DNA from: Bacteroidales bacterium
Lineage (GTDB): Bacteria; Bacteroidota; Bacteroidia; Bacteroidales; P3
Reading direction: 5' to 3'
Assembly (NCBI GenBank): GCA_016292015.1
Contig: JAEEZY010000017.1
Coordinates: forward strand, 50,623-114,622
DNA length: 64,000 nucleotides
Position numbers and translations under genes: made by a program. Each line of letters starts with the position of its first letter. The first letter of the stretch is position 1. The notes below the pieces were generated by a model that was not told where the DNA came from, searched no databases, and saw only the letters and a list, made by a program, of their open reading frames with translations. Positions 8,421-17,281 of the stretch are shown piece by piece.

Positions 8421-9146
8421 ATGCCTAAATATCTAGTCGTTACACCAACCTACAACGAAAAAGAGAACATTGAGAACATCATACGCAAGGTGTTTTCGCT
8501 GCCCATCGGTGCGCACATGCTGATAGTGGAAGACAACTCGCCCGACGGGACGGCGGATATAGTGAAGAGGCTAATGGGAGAGTTTGGCGACCGCCTGTTC
8601 ATCATGGAACGCAAAGGAAAGATGGGGCTTGGGACGGCATACCTGGCAGGATTCAAGTGGGCACTGGAACATGGATATGACTACGTATGCGAGATGGACG
8701 CCGACTTTTCGCACAATCCGGACGATTTGCCGAGAATGTTCGGCGCCTGTGAGGAGGGAAAGGGCGACGTGATAATCGGATCGCGATATGTTGACGGAAA
8801 GATAAGCGTGGTGAACTGGCCGATGGGAAGGCTGATAATGTCGTATTACGCGTCGGTGTATGTAAGATTGGTGACTGGGATGAAGGTGTATGACGCGACG
8901 GCTGGATTTGTGTGTTATAGCCGGAAGGTGCTGGAGAAGATGAAGTTCGAGAAGGTGAAGTTTGTGGGATATGCGTTCCAGATAGAGATGAAGTACACGG
9001 TGACGAAGCTGGGATACAGAATCCACGAGATACCGATTGTGTTCACAGACAGGGTGCTGGGCGAGAGCAAGATGAGCATGAAGATATTCAAGGAGGCGTT
9101 TTTCGGAGTGTTCTCACTGCGGTTCAGAGACTGGCGAAGCTATTGA
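8421..9146 (+). CDS. Polyprenol-phosphate mannosyltransferase-like GT2 enzyme
   Basis: 241 residues, a compact GT-A fold without membrane anchor. Motifs are VVTPTYNEKENIENII at the N-terminus, EDNSPDGTADIV, the DxD-type CEMDADFSHNPDDLP, and GSRYVDGKISVVNWPMGR. These match dolichol/polyprenol-monophosphate mannose synthases, which move mannose from GDP-mannose to a lipid phosphate for periplasmic glycosylation. The exact sugar cannot be read from sequence. Confidence 0.88.
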   Translation: MPKYLVVTPTYNEKENIENIIRKVFSLPIGAHMLIVEDNSPDGTADIVKRLMGEFGDRLFIMERKGKMGLGTAYLAGFKWALEHGYDYVCEMDADFSHNPDDLPRMFGACEEGKGDVIIGSRYVDGKISVVNWPMGRLIMSYYASVYVRLVTGMKVYDATAGFVCYSRKVLEKMKFEKVKFVGYAFQIEMKYTVTKLGYRIHEIPIVFTDRVLGESKMSMKIFKEAFFGVFSLRFRDWRSY

Positions 9147-9200
9147 GATGTCAGTCAGGGATGTTTTTTTCATAATAGAAATACCAAACAAGCAGATACC

Positions 9201-11192
9201 ATGAAAAGAGTTTTAGTTTTAGCTGTTCTTTTTCTTACTACGGCAGCCGTCTATGGACAGGACAAGGTGTTGGAATGGAAACAGCTGATGGACTACAGCC
9301 TGTATCCACAAAGACAGATACGCGGCATTGTCTTTGAACCAGGGACAGAACGCGTGATGTACACGAGAGGAGACGAGACATACGTGTATGACGGCAAAAC
9401 CACGAAGGTGCTTGCGCCAGAACAGGTGGAGGAATACAAGGAGATGCTGAAGCCGGAAGAGGACAAGCGAGTGGAGATAAAGGACGGCAACCTGTATGTG
9501 GACAAGAAACTGGTGGAAAACGGCGACGGGTACAACATAGTGCTTGGCGAGAGCGTGCACCGCAACGAATTCGGCATAAACGGAGGAATATTCTGGTCGC
9601 CCAGAAAGACGAAGGTAGCGTTCTACCGTATGGACCAGAGCATGGTGAAAGACTACCCGATAGTGAACACCAAAGCCCGCGAAGCAGAGGCAAAGCCGAT
9701 AAAGTACCCGATGGCTGGAATGAAGAGCCACGAGGTCACGATAGGGGTGTATAACGCGTTGACGCTGAAAAAGGTCTATCTGCAGACCCGCAGGGACGAG
9801 AGCGTCAAGGAAAAAGAGATGTATCTGACAAACATAGCATGGAGCCCAGACGAGAAATACATCTACGTGGCGAAGATCAACAGAGAGCAGAACCGCATGT
9901 GGATGGAGCGGTATGACGTGGCGACCGGGACACGAGACAAAGTGCTGTTTGAAGAAAAGAACGAAAGGTATGTGGAGCCTGTGGATGCTATGATCTTCAC
10001 CCCCAAGGGAGACCAGTTTCTGTGGTTCTCGATGAGAGACGGATACAAACACCTGTATCTCTACAACACAGACGGCGAGGTGGTGCGACAGGTGACAAAG
10101 GGGAAGTATGAAGTGGAAGGGTTCATCGGGTTCGACCAAAGCGGAGAAAACATCTTCGTATATGCCAACAAAGACAATCCGGTAGGGCGTGACGCCTACA
10201 AGGTGAATCTGAAAAGCGGCAAGATGGAGTGCCTGACCAAACCGCGCAACGGGAAGCCCTACGGAACCCACACGATAGTGATGAGCGACGACCGCACCCG
10301 CTACGTGGACCTCTGGAGCAGCGTGGAGATGCCAACGAGAGCAGACTACCGCATCGTGGGAGGGAACGGACCGGAGAAAACCCTCCACACCTCTGAAAAT
10401 CCGCTGGAAAAATACGCCATGCCCACATACGACATAGGGACCATCAAGGCCGCCGACGGCGAGACAGACTTGTACTACAGACTGATAACGCCACCGGGAA
10501 AGAAGGCAGGAAAGAAATACCCGACGTTGGTTTACGTTTATGGCGGCCCCCACTCACAGCTGGTGACCGACAGCTGGATGGCTGGAGCCAACCTTTACTT
10601 CACCTTTCTGGCACAGCATGGATACGTGGTGTTCACCCTCGACAACAGGGGTACGGACAACCGCGGATTCGAATTTGAAAGCTGCATTCACAGACAACTG
10701 GGACAAATTGAGCTTGCCGACCAGATGGCAGGAGTCGATTTCCTGAAAACGCTGCCTTATGTCGATCAAGAGCGTATAGGAGTGGAAGGATGGAGCTTTG
10801 GAGGATTCATGACCATCACGATGAAGCTGGCTCACCCCGAGATCTTCAAGGTGGCCTGCGCCGGAGGTCCTGTGATCGACTGGAAATGGTATGAAGTCAT
10901 GTATGGCGAACGCTATATGGACACCCCTCAAGAGAACCCAGATGGATATGAGAAGGCATCGTTGTTGAACAAAGCAAAGAACCTCGACGGGAAGCTGCTG
11001 ATAATACACGGTTGCGAGGACAACACGGTGGTGTGGCAGCACTCGCTGGAGTTCATCGAGAGGTGCATCAACAACTACAAGCAGGTGGACTATTTCGTCT
11101 ATCCGCACCATGAGCACAACGTCATGGGCAAAGAGAGGGTGCACCTGTATAAGAAGATGTTCGACTACTACGAAGACTATCTGAAAAAGTGA
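9201..11192 (+). CDS. Dipeptidyl peptidase IV, S9 family
   Basis: 663 residues with a signal peptide (MKRVLVLAVLFLTTAAVYGQ), then a beta-propeller region to about residue 420 and an alpha/beta-hydrolase domain. The triad is visible: Ser532 in GWSFGG, Asp in GCEDNTV and His in PHHEHNV. Enzymes of this type act in the periplasm or outer surface and remove X-Pro or X-Ala dipeptides from peptides. The propeller is slightly shorter than in mammalian DPP4 but normal for Bacteroidales. Confidence 0.92.
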   Translation: MKRVLVLAVLFLTTAAVYGQDKVLEWKQLMDYSLYPQRQIRGIVFEPGTERVMYTRGDETYVYDGKTTKVLAPEQVEEYKEMLKPEEDKRVEIKDGNLYVDKKLVENGDGYNIVLGESVHRNEFGINGGIFWSPRKTKVAFYRMDQSMVKDYPIVNTKAREAEAKPIKYPMAGMKSHEVTIGVYNALTLKKVYLQTRRDESVKEKEMYLTNIAWSPDEKYIYVAKINREQNRMWMERYDVATGTRDKVLFEEKNERYVEPVDAMIFTPKGDQFLWFSMRDGYKHLYLYNTDGEVVRQVTKGKYEVEGFIGFDQSGENIFVYANKDNPVGRDAYKVNLKSGKMECLTKPRNGKPYGTHTIVMSDDRTRYVDLWSSVEMPTRADYRIVGGNGPEKTLHTSENPLEKYAMPTYDIGTIKAADGETDLYYRLITPPGKKAGKKYPTLVYVYGGPHSQLVTDSWMAGANLYFTFLAQHGYVVFTLDNRGTDNRGFEFESCIHRQLGQIELADQMAGVDFLKTLPYVDQERIGVEGWSFGGFMTITMKLAHPEIFKVACAGGPVIDWKWYEVMYGERYMDTPQENPDGYEKASLLNKAKNLDGKLLIIHGCEDNTVVWQHSLEFIERCINNYKQVDYFVYPHHEHNVMGKERVHLYKKMFDYYEDYLKK

Positions 11193-11220
11193 TTAGACAA
11201 TAGCAATCCATATTTATACA

Positions 11221-11844
11221 ATGTTTACAGGAATAATTGAAACCACCGCACGGGTGGTGAAAATAGAGAAAGAGAACAGCAACTATCACTTCACCCTGGA
11301 GGTGCCATTCGGCGACGAGCTCTCCATCGACCAGAGTATGGCGCACGACGGGTGCTGCCTGACGGTGGTGAAGGTTGACAAAGAGAAGAAGCAGTATGTG
11401 GTGACGGCAATGGACGAAACCATGCTGAAGACCAACCTCGGAAGCTGGCAAGTGGGCACAGAGGTGAACGTGGAGCGTTCGATGCGTATGGACGGACGTT
11501 TCGACGGACACATAGTGCAAGGCCATGTCGACCAAACGGCCACCTGCACCAAGGTGGTGGACGACAACGGAAGCTGGCGCTTCTACTTCGAGTATGACGC
11601 AAAGAACGCCCCCTCGATAACGGTGCCCAAAGGGAGCATCTCGATAAACGGAGTGAGCCTTACGGTGGTTGACAGCGAGAAAGGGATGTTCTCGGTGGCG
11701 ATAATACCTTACACCTACAAGGTGACCAACTTCCACAACTTCAAGCCAGGAACAGTGGTGAACATAGAGTTCGACGTGTTCGGAAAGTATGTGCAGCGAC
11801 TGCTGGAAGAGTACGTCAAGCAGGGAGTGATTAGTGGTCAGTGA
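11221..11844 (+). CDS. ribE: Riboflavin synthase, alpha subunit
   Basis: 207 residues. It begins with the family signature MFTGIIE and has the two lumazine-binding repeats typical of the enzyme (GRFDGHIVQGHVD; GSISINGVSLTVV). It dismutates two 6,7-dimethyl-8-ribityllumazine molecules to riboflavin. It follows the peptidase by 28 bp. No FMN riboswitch is seen in that short gap, so it may be read through from the peptidase. Confidence 0.96.
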   Translation: MFTGIIETTARVVKIEKENSNYHFTLEVPFGDELSIDQSMAHDGCCLTVVKVDKEKKQYVVTAMDETMLKTNLGSWQVGTEVNVERSMRMDGRFDGHIVQGHVDQTATCTKVVDDNGSWRFYFEYDAKNAPSITVPKGSISINGVSLTVVDSEKGMFSVAIIPYTYKVTNFHNFKPGTVVNIEFDVFGKYVQRLLEEYVKQGVISGQ

Positions 11845-11981
11845 TTAGTGAATTGACAATGGTAAGGCGCTGACAAAATCGCACAATCCTTGTCAACCTA
11901 TCAACATCCACCCTATCATCTTTTCATTTTTTCAAGCTAAGGCAACCTTTTAAACGTAAAACATATCAACTATTAGAAATC

Positions 11982-13844
11982 ATGTGCGGAATAGTAGGAT
12001 ATATAGGATCTAAAGAAGCATACGAGATATTAATCAAAGGACTCCACCGTTTGGAGTACCGCGGATATGACAGTGCGGGAATAGCACTTATAAACGGCAA
12101 CCGAGAGCTATCGGTATATAAGGCCAAAGGCAAAGTGTCGGCGCTGGAAGACTCAGTAGCCGAGAAAGACACGACGGGCACCATCGGCATCGCCCACACC
12201 CGTTGGGCAACGCACGGAGAACCCAATGTGGTGAACGCGCACCCGCATTATTCGCAGTCGAAAACCCTCGCTCTGGTGCATAACGGCATCATCGAGAACT
12301 ACAAGACGCTGCGGGAAGTGCTGGTGAAACACGGTTACAAATTCGACAGCGAGACAGACACAGAGGTGCTGGTGGAGCTGATAGAATACATGAAAGAGTC
12401 GCACGGATGCGACCTCGTGAGAGCCGTTCACCTGGCGTTGAAGAACGTGGTTGGAGCCTACGCCATAGCAATACTCGACAAAAACAACCCCAACCGCATC
12501 ATAGCAGCGCGTAAGGGAAGCCCGCTGATAGTGGGAATCGGAGGTACGAAGGAGGGAGAGACACCCGAATTCTTCCTCGGCAGCGACGCCACACCGATTA
12601 TTGAATACACCGACCAGGTGGTATATCTGAAAGACGAAGAAATCGTAGTGCTGAACCGCGACGGGAGTTATGAGATAACCAACCTGAACAATGTGCAGCA
12701 GACACCGCAGTTGCAGACACTTCAGGTGAGCCTTGACCAGCTGGAGAAGGGCGGCTATCCGCACTTCATGCTGAAAGAGATACACGAGCAACCGAAAGCG
12801 CTGCGCACCTGCATAGGAAGCCGCATAAACAAACGCCAGAAAGACGTGATATTGAGCGGCATCATCGATCATAAGGACAAGTTTCTCAAAGCACGCCGTA
12901 TCATCATCTGCGCCTGCGGCACATCGTGGCACGCAGCCTTGATAGGCAAGTATTTCATCGAAGAGGCAGCACATATACCCGTCGAGGTGGAATACGCCTC
13001 GGAGTTCCGCTATCGCAATCCCGTCATCTTCCCCGACGATGTGATGATAGCGGTGTCGCAGTCGGGGGAGACGGCCGACACACTGGCAGCCATAAAGCTG
13101 GCCAAGGAGAAAGGCGCGTTCATCTACGGAGTGTGCAACGTGATAGGATCGTCGATAGCGAGGGAAGCCGAGTCGGGCACATACATACACGTAGGTCCTG
13201 AAATCGGAGTTGCATCGACGAAGGCGTTTACCGGACAGGTGACGACATTGTCGCTGATAGGCCTTGCCATCGCAAAAGAGAAGAAGACACTCAGCGACGA
13301 GATATACACCATGCTGGTCGATGAGCTGAACAACATCCCAGAAAAGATGCAGTGGACGCTGGACAACAACAAAGGGATAGACAATTTCGCCCAGATGTTC
13401 ACCTACTGCAAAAACTTCATCTACCTTGGACGCGGATACAACTACCCAGTGGCTTTGGAGGGCGCCTTGAAGCTGAAAGAGATAAGCTACATCCATGCCG
13501 AAGGCTATCCCGCAGCCGAGATGAAGCACGGCCCCATCGCGCTGGTGGACGAGGAGATGCCGGTGGTGGTGATTGCACCGAAACGCGGAATGTACGACAA
13601 GGTGGTGAGCAACATACAGGAGATCAAATCACGCAAAGGAAAGATTATCTCGGTGGTTACCGAAGGCGACGAGACGGTACGCGTGTTGAGCGACTACTGT
13701 TTCGTGATACCCGACACGCGCGACTGCTTCGTGCCGTTGCTGGCGGTACTGCCGTTGCAGCTGCTGTCGTACTATGTGGCCGTTGCCAAAGGACGCAACG
13801 TCGACCAACCCCGCAACCTTGCGAAGAGCGTGACAGTGGAGTAA
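11982..13844 (+). CDS. glmS: Glutamine-fructose-6-phosphate aminotransferase
   Basis: 620 residues. The N-terminal amidotransferase starts MCGIVGYIG with Cys2 as nucleophile. Two SIS domains follow (CGTSWHA, SQSGETADTLAA, and LEGALKLKEISYIHAEGY), and it ends in NLAKSVTVE. It makes glucosamine-6-phosphate for peptidoglycan and LPS. There is no visible glmS ribozyme in the 137 bp upstream, which hold only short TATCAAC and TGATTAGTG repeats. A hairpin with a T-run just past the stop could terminate the gene. Confidence 0.97.
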   Translation: MCGIVGYIGSKEAYEILIKGLHRLEYRGYDSAGIALINGNRELSVYKAKGKVSALEDSVAEKDTTGTIGIAHTRWATHGEPNVVNAHPHYSQSKTLALVHNGIIENYKTLREVLVKHGYKFDSETDTEVLVELIEYMKESHGCDLVRAVHLALKNVVGAYAIAILDKNNPNRIIAARKGSPLIVGIGGTKEGETPEFFLGSDATPIIEYTDQVVYLKDEEIVVLNRDGSYEITNLNNVQQTPQLQTLQVSLDQLEKGGYPHFMLKEIHEQPKALRTCIGSRINKRQKDVILSGIIDHKDKFLKARRIIICACGTSWHAALIGKYFIEEAAHIPVEVEYASEFRYRNPVIFPDDVMIAVSQSGETADTLAAIKLAKEKGAFIYGVCNVIGSSIAREAESGTYIHVGPEIGVASTKAFTGQVTTLSLIGLAIAKEKKTLSDEIYTMLVDELNNIPEKMQWTLDNNKGIDNFAQMFTYCKNFIYLGRGYNYPVALEGALKLKEISYIHAEGYPAAEMKHGPIALVDEEMPVVVIAPKRGMYDKVVSNIQEIKSRKGKIISVVTEGDETVRVLSDYCFVIPDTRDCFVPLLAVLPLQLLSYYVAVAKGRNVDQPRNLAKSVTVE

Positions 13845-13858
13845 AAAACTGAACGTAC

Positions 13859-14974
13859 TTAGTTTCTCACTGCGCAGGCGTATATTTCGAGGAAATAGCT
13901 GCGCAGTTTTTCTTTGTCGAGCGACGGATTGTCGCTCAATACAGATTCCAAACGGCTTCGGAACTCTGCGAACTGGTCGGAGGTGTATCGGTCGGCGAAG
14001 CGGCTTGTGCCGTTCTTGATGTCGCAGGCGATATAGTTGTTTGGCGAGATATGGTATCCGGCGTTTATCCGTCTGTCAAGTAACAAAGCGAGTGCGTCGC
14101 AGAAGTCGTTGCGGGTGGCAGGCAGCTGCGACAGCTCTTCTTCGGCAACTGGCTTGCCTATCGTTAGATGCACAACACCTTTGGGTTGCATGATGCCGGT
14201 AACCACACTGACGAGGTCCTCGTTCTCGGCTTTCACATATTTGCCGTCAACGGTCTTGCTGCGTTCTATGGCCTTCAGGTGGTCGCACGGCTCCCACTCG
14301 TAGGAGATGGTGAGCGGCACAATATTGAGGTTGGCGTAGGCTGCGACAAGGTCCTTGTAAGGCGACGCCATGCCGAGCATCTTAATCAGTGCGGGGTCGG
14401 TGACGTCGCGGCCGTCCTTGGTGCGTCCGCCGCGCTGAGCAATCCATATTGACTCGTTGTCTTCGAGTATGGAGCTGTTGATATAGTCTGAAAGGTGCGC
14501 CAATGCAGCATAAAAGCCCTTGGCCGTACCGCCGCGCTCGGTGCGGAACATCTTGTTGCAAAGACCCAGCTCTCGCAGAAACTCGTTCTTCATCAGGTTC
14601 GAGCCAAATGTGATGCGGGTGGTTGACATCCCGTGTGTGTCAAGGATGCATTGCAAAAGGTAGGCGTCGAGCACTATGTCTCGGTGGTTGGAGATGTAGA
14701 GACAGGCCTTGCCTGGCTGGATATGTTCCAACCCTGAGAAGGCGAACGATGTCATGGTCTTGGCGATGACGTTCTTCATTCCGCGCACCATCACCCTGTG
14801 CTGCAGGTCGGGCGTATCCTTTATGCTGTCAAGCAGCGCTATGAATTCGTCAAACGACAAGTCCGGGAAGGCGTATGACGCCACTGGTTTGAGTTCGTTG
14901 AATTGCTCTATACGTTTCAACGCCTGGAGCATCTCGGCGTCGGTGTAGTGTCGTATGTCGTCGAAACGGGTCAT
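13859..14974 (-). CDS. Lysophospholipid/glycerol-3-phosphate acyltransferase-like protein
   Basis: 371 residues. The catalytic block reads YISNHRDIVLDAYLL, a variant of the acyltransferase HX4D motif with five residues between His and Asp, followed by a second block around TERGGTAKGFYAAL and WIAQRGGRTKDGRD. It resembles 1-acyl-glycerol-3-phosphate acyltransferases of Bacteroidota. It is the last gene of a nine-gene minus-strand operon and its start follows the AMP-ligase stop by 9 bp. In polyene loci, such enzymes are thought to place the polyene on a glycerol or lipid anchor; that role is inferred. Confidence 0.75.
   Translation of the reverse strand: MTRFDDIRHYTDAEMLQALKRIEQFNELKPVASYAFPDLSFDEFIALLDSIKDTPDLQHRVMVRGMKNVIAKTMTSFAFSGLEHIQPGKACLYISNHRDIVLDAYLLQCILDTHGMSTTRITFGSNLMKNEFLRELGLCNKMFRTERGGTAKGFYAALAHLSDYINSSILEDNESIWIAQRGGRTKDGRDVTDPALIKMLGMASPYKDLVAAYANLNIVPLTISYEWEPCDHLKAIERSKTVDGKYVKAENEDLVSVVTGIMQPKGVVHLTIGKPVAEEELSQLPATRNDFCDALALLLDRRINAGYHISPNNYIACDIKNGTSRFADRYTSDQFAEFRSRLESVLSDNPSLDKEKLRSYFLEIYACAVRN
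13869..13911 (+). terminator. Hairpin with T-run, possible glmS terminator inside the convergent gene
   Basis: ACTGCGCAG (13869-13877) pairs with CTGCGCAGT (13899-13907), followed by a T-rich tail. It lies within the last codons of the minus-strand acyltransferase, 25 bp past glmS. Confidence 0.5.
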
Positions 14975-14983
14975 ATTATTGCA

Positions 14984-16288
14984 TTAGTGGTTTCGTGTGT
15001 CGATGAATTTGATTGGTTTGCGACTTTTGGGCGGAAATATCGTCCGGCGGAGTTCCTCGTCGGGCAGCACTTCGATGTTGGGTGCCACTCGGATGCGTGA
15101 GCGGAAGCTGTCTTTCAGTTCTTTCACGACGTCGTCGATTGCCTGCTGCTGACTCTCCATACGAAGGCTTATCTTCACCACCACATCGTCGGTACCGGCA
15201 TCGCTGGTGCGTACCACCACACAGTAGTTCTCAACATATCCGCAGTTGTCGAGCACGTCGTTGATGGCAGGCGGATAAAGCGTGGTGCCTTTGAGTTTTA
15301 TCATGTTGTTCTTGCGACCCACCAGCGGCGAAAGACGGTATGAGTTGCGACCGCAGCAGCACTGTTCTACATGCTTGGCCGCCATGTCGCCCGTACGGAA
15401 GCGCAGCAGTGGCATGGCCTCCACTCCGAGTGTCGTCACCACCACTTCGCCCACCTCGCCGTCAGGCACGGGCTGGTTGTCTTCGCCGATAATCTCGACG
15501 ATAATCAACTCTGGATGCACATGCCCTCCCAGGCCATACTCACATTCCGAGAAGGTGGCTCCCATCTCGGTTGAGGAGTAGGTGGCGAAGAGATCCACAT
15601 CCCATTTCTCCTTTATGCGCCGACCCAGCAGGTTGAGGCTGAAATCCTGCTCTCGAAGCCCCTCTCCTATCCCGATGATGCGGCGCACGCTGCTGCCGCG
15701 ATAGTCGATGTTGTGTTCCTCTGCATACTGCAGCAGTTTCAGTATGAACGACGGCACGCACATCAGCGTATCGGGATGCAGCCTGCGAATCGTGTCCCAT
15801 TGCAGTTCGGGGATGCCGTTGCCCACGCGTATCACCGACGCACCCAATTCGCGGATGCCGAGGAAGTAGGCCAGCCCTGCCATGAAACGCTTGTCGAGCG
15901 TGGTCATGAGCTGCACTATGTTGCCTGGCGCGAGGCCGGCACACTGGAACGACTTGCGCTCGTTGTAGGCCAGTCGCTGCAGATCCTTCTCGGTGCAGCC
16001 GAAGGTAACGGGGTCGCCCAGGGTGCCCGATGTGGTTATATAGTCGATAATCTTCTCTTTAGGGCAGCAGCGGAAGTCGTCGTTGTAGAGTTGCAGGTCT
16101 TTCTTTTCGGTGAACGGTAGCTTGGTCAAATCCTCTATATGCCTTATGCTCTCTATATCCGCCTCCGCATTGGCAAACACTCGCTGATAGTATGGCGAGT
16201 TGGCTTTGAGATAAGCAAGTGCGTCTGCAAGCAGTCCCTCTTGGAATGCTTTTATTTCGGCTCTCGATTGAAATTCTATGTCGGTCAT
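14984..16288 (-). CDS. Phenylacetate-CoA ligase-like AMP-binding enzyme
   Basis: 434 residues, the PaaK-type size. Visible are the AMP-binding P-loop-like segment ITTSGTLGDPVTFG, YSSTEMGATF, and the C-terminal hinge LVGRKNNMIKLKGTTLYP. Such enzymes activate an aryl acid as an adenylate and load it on CoA or an ACP. In this operon it probably activates the aryl starter acid (for example a hydroxycinnamate) for polyene assembly, with the ammonia-lyase at 41.7 kb as a plausible acid source. The actual substrate is inference. Confidence 0.85.
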   Translation of the reverse strand: MTDIEFQSRAEIKAFQEGLLADALAYLKANSPYYQRVFANAEADIESIRHIEDLTKLPFTEKKDLQLYNDDFRCCPKEKIIDYITTSGTLGDPVTFGCTEKDLQRLAYNERKSFQCAGLAPGNIVQLMTTLDKRFMAGLAYFLGIRELGASVIRVGNGIPELQWDTIRRLHPDTLMCVPSFILKLLQYAEEHNIDYRGSSVRRIIGIGEGLREQDFSLNLLGRRIKEKWDVDLFATYSSTEMGATFSECEYGLGGHVHPELIIVEIIGEDNQPVPDGEVGEVVVTTLGVEAMPLLRFRTGDMAAKHVEQCCCGRNSYRLSPLVGRKNNMIKLKGTTLYPPAINDVLDNCGYVENYCVVVRTSDAGTDDVVVKISLRMESQQQAIDDVVKELKDSFRSRIRVAPNIEVLPDEELRRTIFPPKSRKPIKFIDTRNH

Positions 16289-16293
16289 TGTTG

Positions 16294-17268
16294 TTATTTG
16301 ATTGCATTAAACCATTTCAGGAACTCCTCTTTCCACGGGCGGCACTCTGCAGTCCCTTTGTTCGGGTTGACCCCGAAGCCGTGGCCTCCGGTCTTGTATT
16401 GTATGTATTTATGCCTGACACCCTGGGCGGTGAGGGCGGAATCAAGCAGCATGCTGTTACGGTAATCCACCACCGGGTCGTCAACACAGTTGACCACAAA
16501 CACGGGCGGGCAATCTGTCGGCACATGCCGTTCGAGCGACAGCGAGTCGCGCAGCCTCTCGTCGCGCCAGCCCTTATCGCCGAGCAACCCTCGCCTTGAA
16601 CGGCGATGCACGCAATCCTCGGTCATGGTCACCACTGGATATATCGGTGCGACAAACAGCGGCTTGTACTCCCTCTCGAAGCACCCCATCGTCATCACCA
16701 GATGGCCGCCTGCCGAGAAGCCCATCATGCCGATGCGCTTGGTGTCGATATTGTATTCTTTGGCGTGGTCGTTAAGCCACCGCAGCGCGGCGTGTGCGTC
16801 GTTGAACATGTCGGGCTGCTGCCTTCCGCGGCAGATGGTGCGGTAGTGCAACGCCCACGCCCACCAGCCTGCCACCCGGTAGCGCAGCACGTATGCGCTG
16901 AACCCCTGGCTCTGGAGCCACCGCGCCACCTCCTGGCCTTCGCCCTCGTAGTCGAGCCAGCAGTAGCTGCCACCAGGACAGACGACCACCGTTGCTATCG
17001 GGTTCTCCACCGGATAGCACTCCAGCGTCACCTTCCGCTCCGACCGGTTCTTCGAGTCGGGATAGAGGTGGACGGTCTCCTGCGCCGTCAATCGCGGCAT
17101 CACCGCCATGAACACCAACACCAGTATGCACGACCATACTTCCCAGCGGCTTTGCAGTGGCTTTGCAGTGACTTTGCAGTGGCTTTGGTATGACCTTTCG
17201 TCGCCATGGCTTTGACATGGCTTTGACATGGCTTTGATATGGCTTTGATATGGCTTTGATGTTTTCAT
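16294..17268 (-). CDS. Secreted alpha/beta-hydrolase (acetyl-esterase type) with repeat-encoded N-terminus
   Basis: 324 residues. The nucleophile elbow is GFSAGG, the oxyanion motif is CPGGSYCW, and the acid and His are in VNCVDDPVVDY and GGHGFGV. This matches BD-FAE/Axe-type carbohydrate esterases. A signal peptide-like stretch (CILVLVFMAVMPRLTAQ) starts near residue 50. The first about 40 residues come from an 11-bp tandem repeat, so the start codon is uncertain and copy-number change would shift the frame. It lies within the polyene-linked operon. Confidence 0.78.
   Translation of the reverse strand: MKTSKPYQSHIKAMSKPCQSHGDERSYQSHCKVTAKPLQSRWEVWSCILVLVFMAVMPRLTAQETVHLYPDSKNRSERKVTLECYPVENPIATVVVCPGGSYCWLDYEGEGQEVARWLQSQGFSAYVLRYRVAGWWAWALHYRTICRGRQQPDMFNDAHAALRWLNDHAKEYNIDTKRIGMMGFSAGGHLVMTMGCFEREYKPLFVAPIYPVVTMTEDCVHRRSRRGLLGDKGWRDERLRDSLSLERHVPTDCPPVFVVNCVDDPVVDYRNSMLLDSALTAQGVRHKYIQYKTGGHGFGVNPNKGTAECRPWKEEFLKWFNAIK
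17146..17260 (-). repeat. Ten-unit 11-bp tandem repeat at the 5' end of the esterase gene
   Basis: On the + strand the units read RTGGCTTTGMN, starting at 17146, 17157, 17168, 17179, 17190, 17206, 17217, 17228, 17239 and 17250, with one 5-bp interruption at 17201-17205. The five units nearest the start codon are almost identical. 11 is not a multiple of 3. Confidence 0.9.
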
Positions 17269-17281
17269 TTTCCCGAAACCG

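Noticed and set aside
9219..10553. Long minus-strand open frame in the dipeptidyl peptidase gene
   Set aside because: Antisense shadow of a clear S9 peptidase; no start context or domain.
11845..11981. glmS ribozyme upstream of glmS
   Set aside because: The 137-bp gap holds only short repeats and no ribozyme-like core.
12153..13529. Long minus-strand open frame in glmS
   Set aside because: Antisense shadow of glmS.
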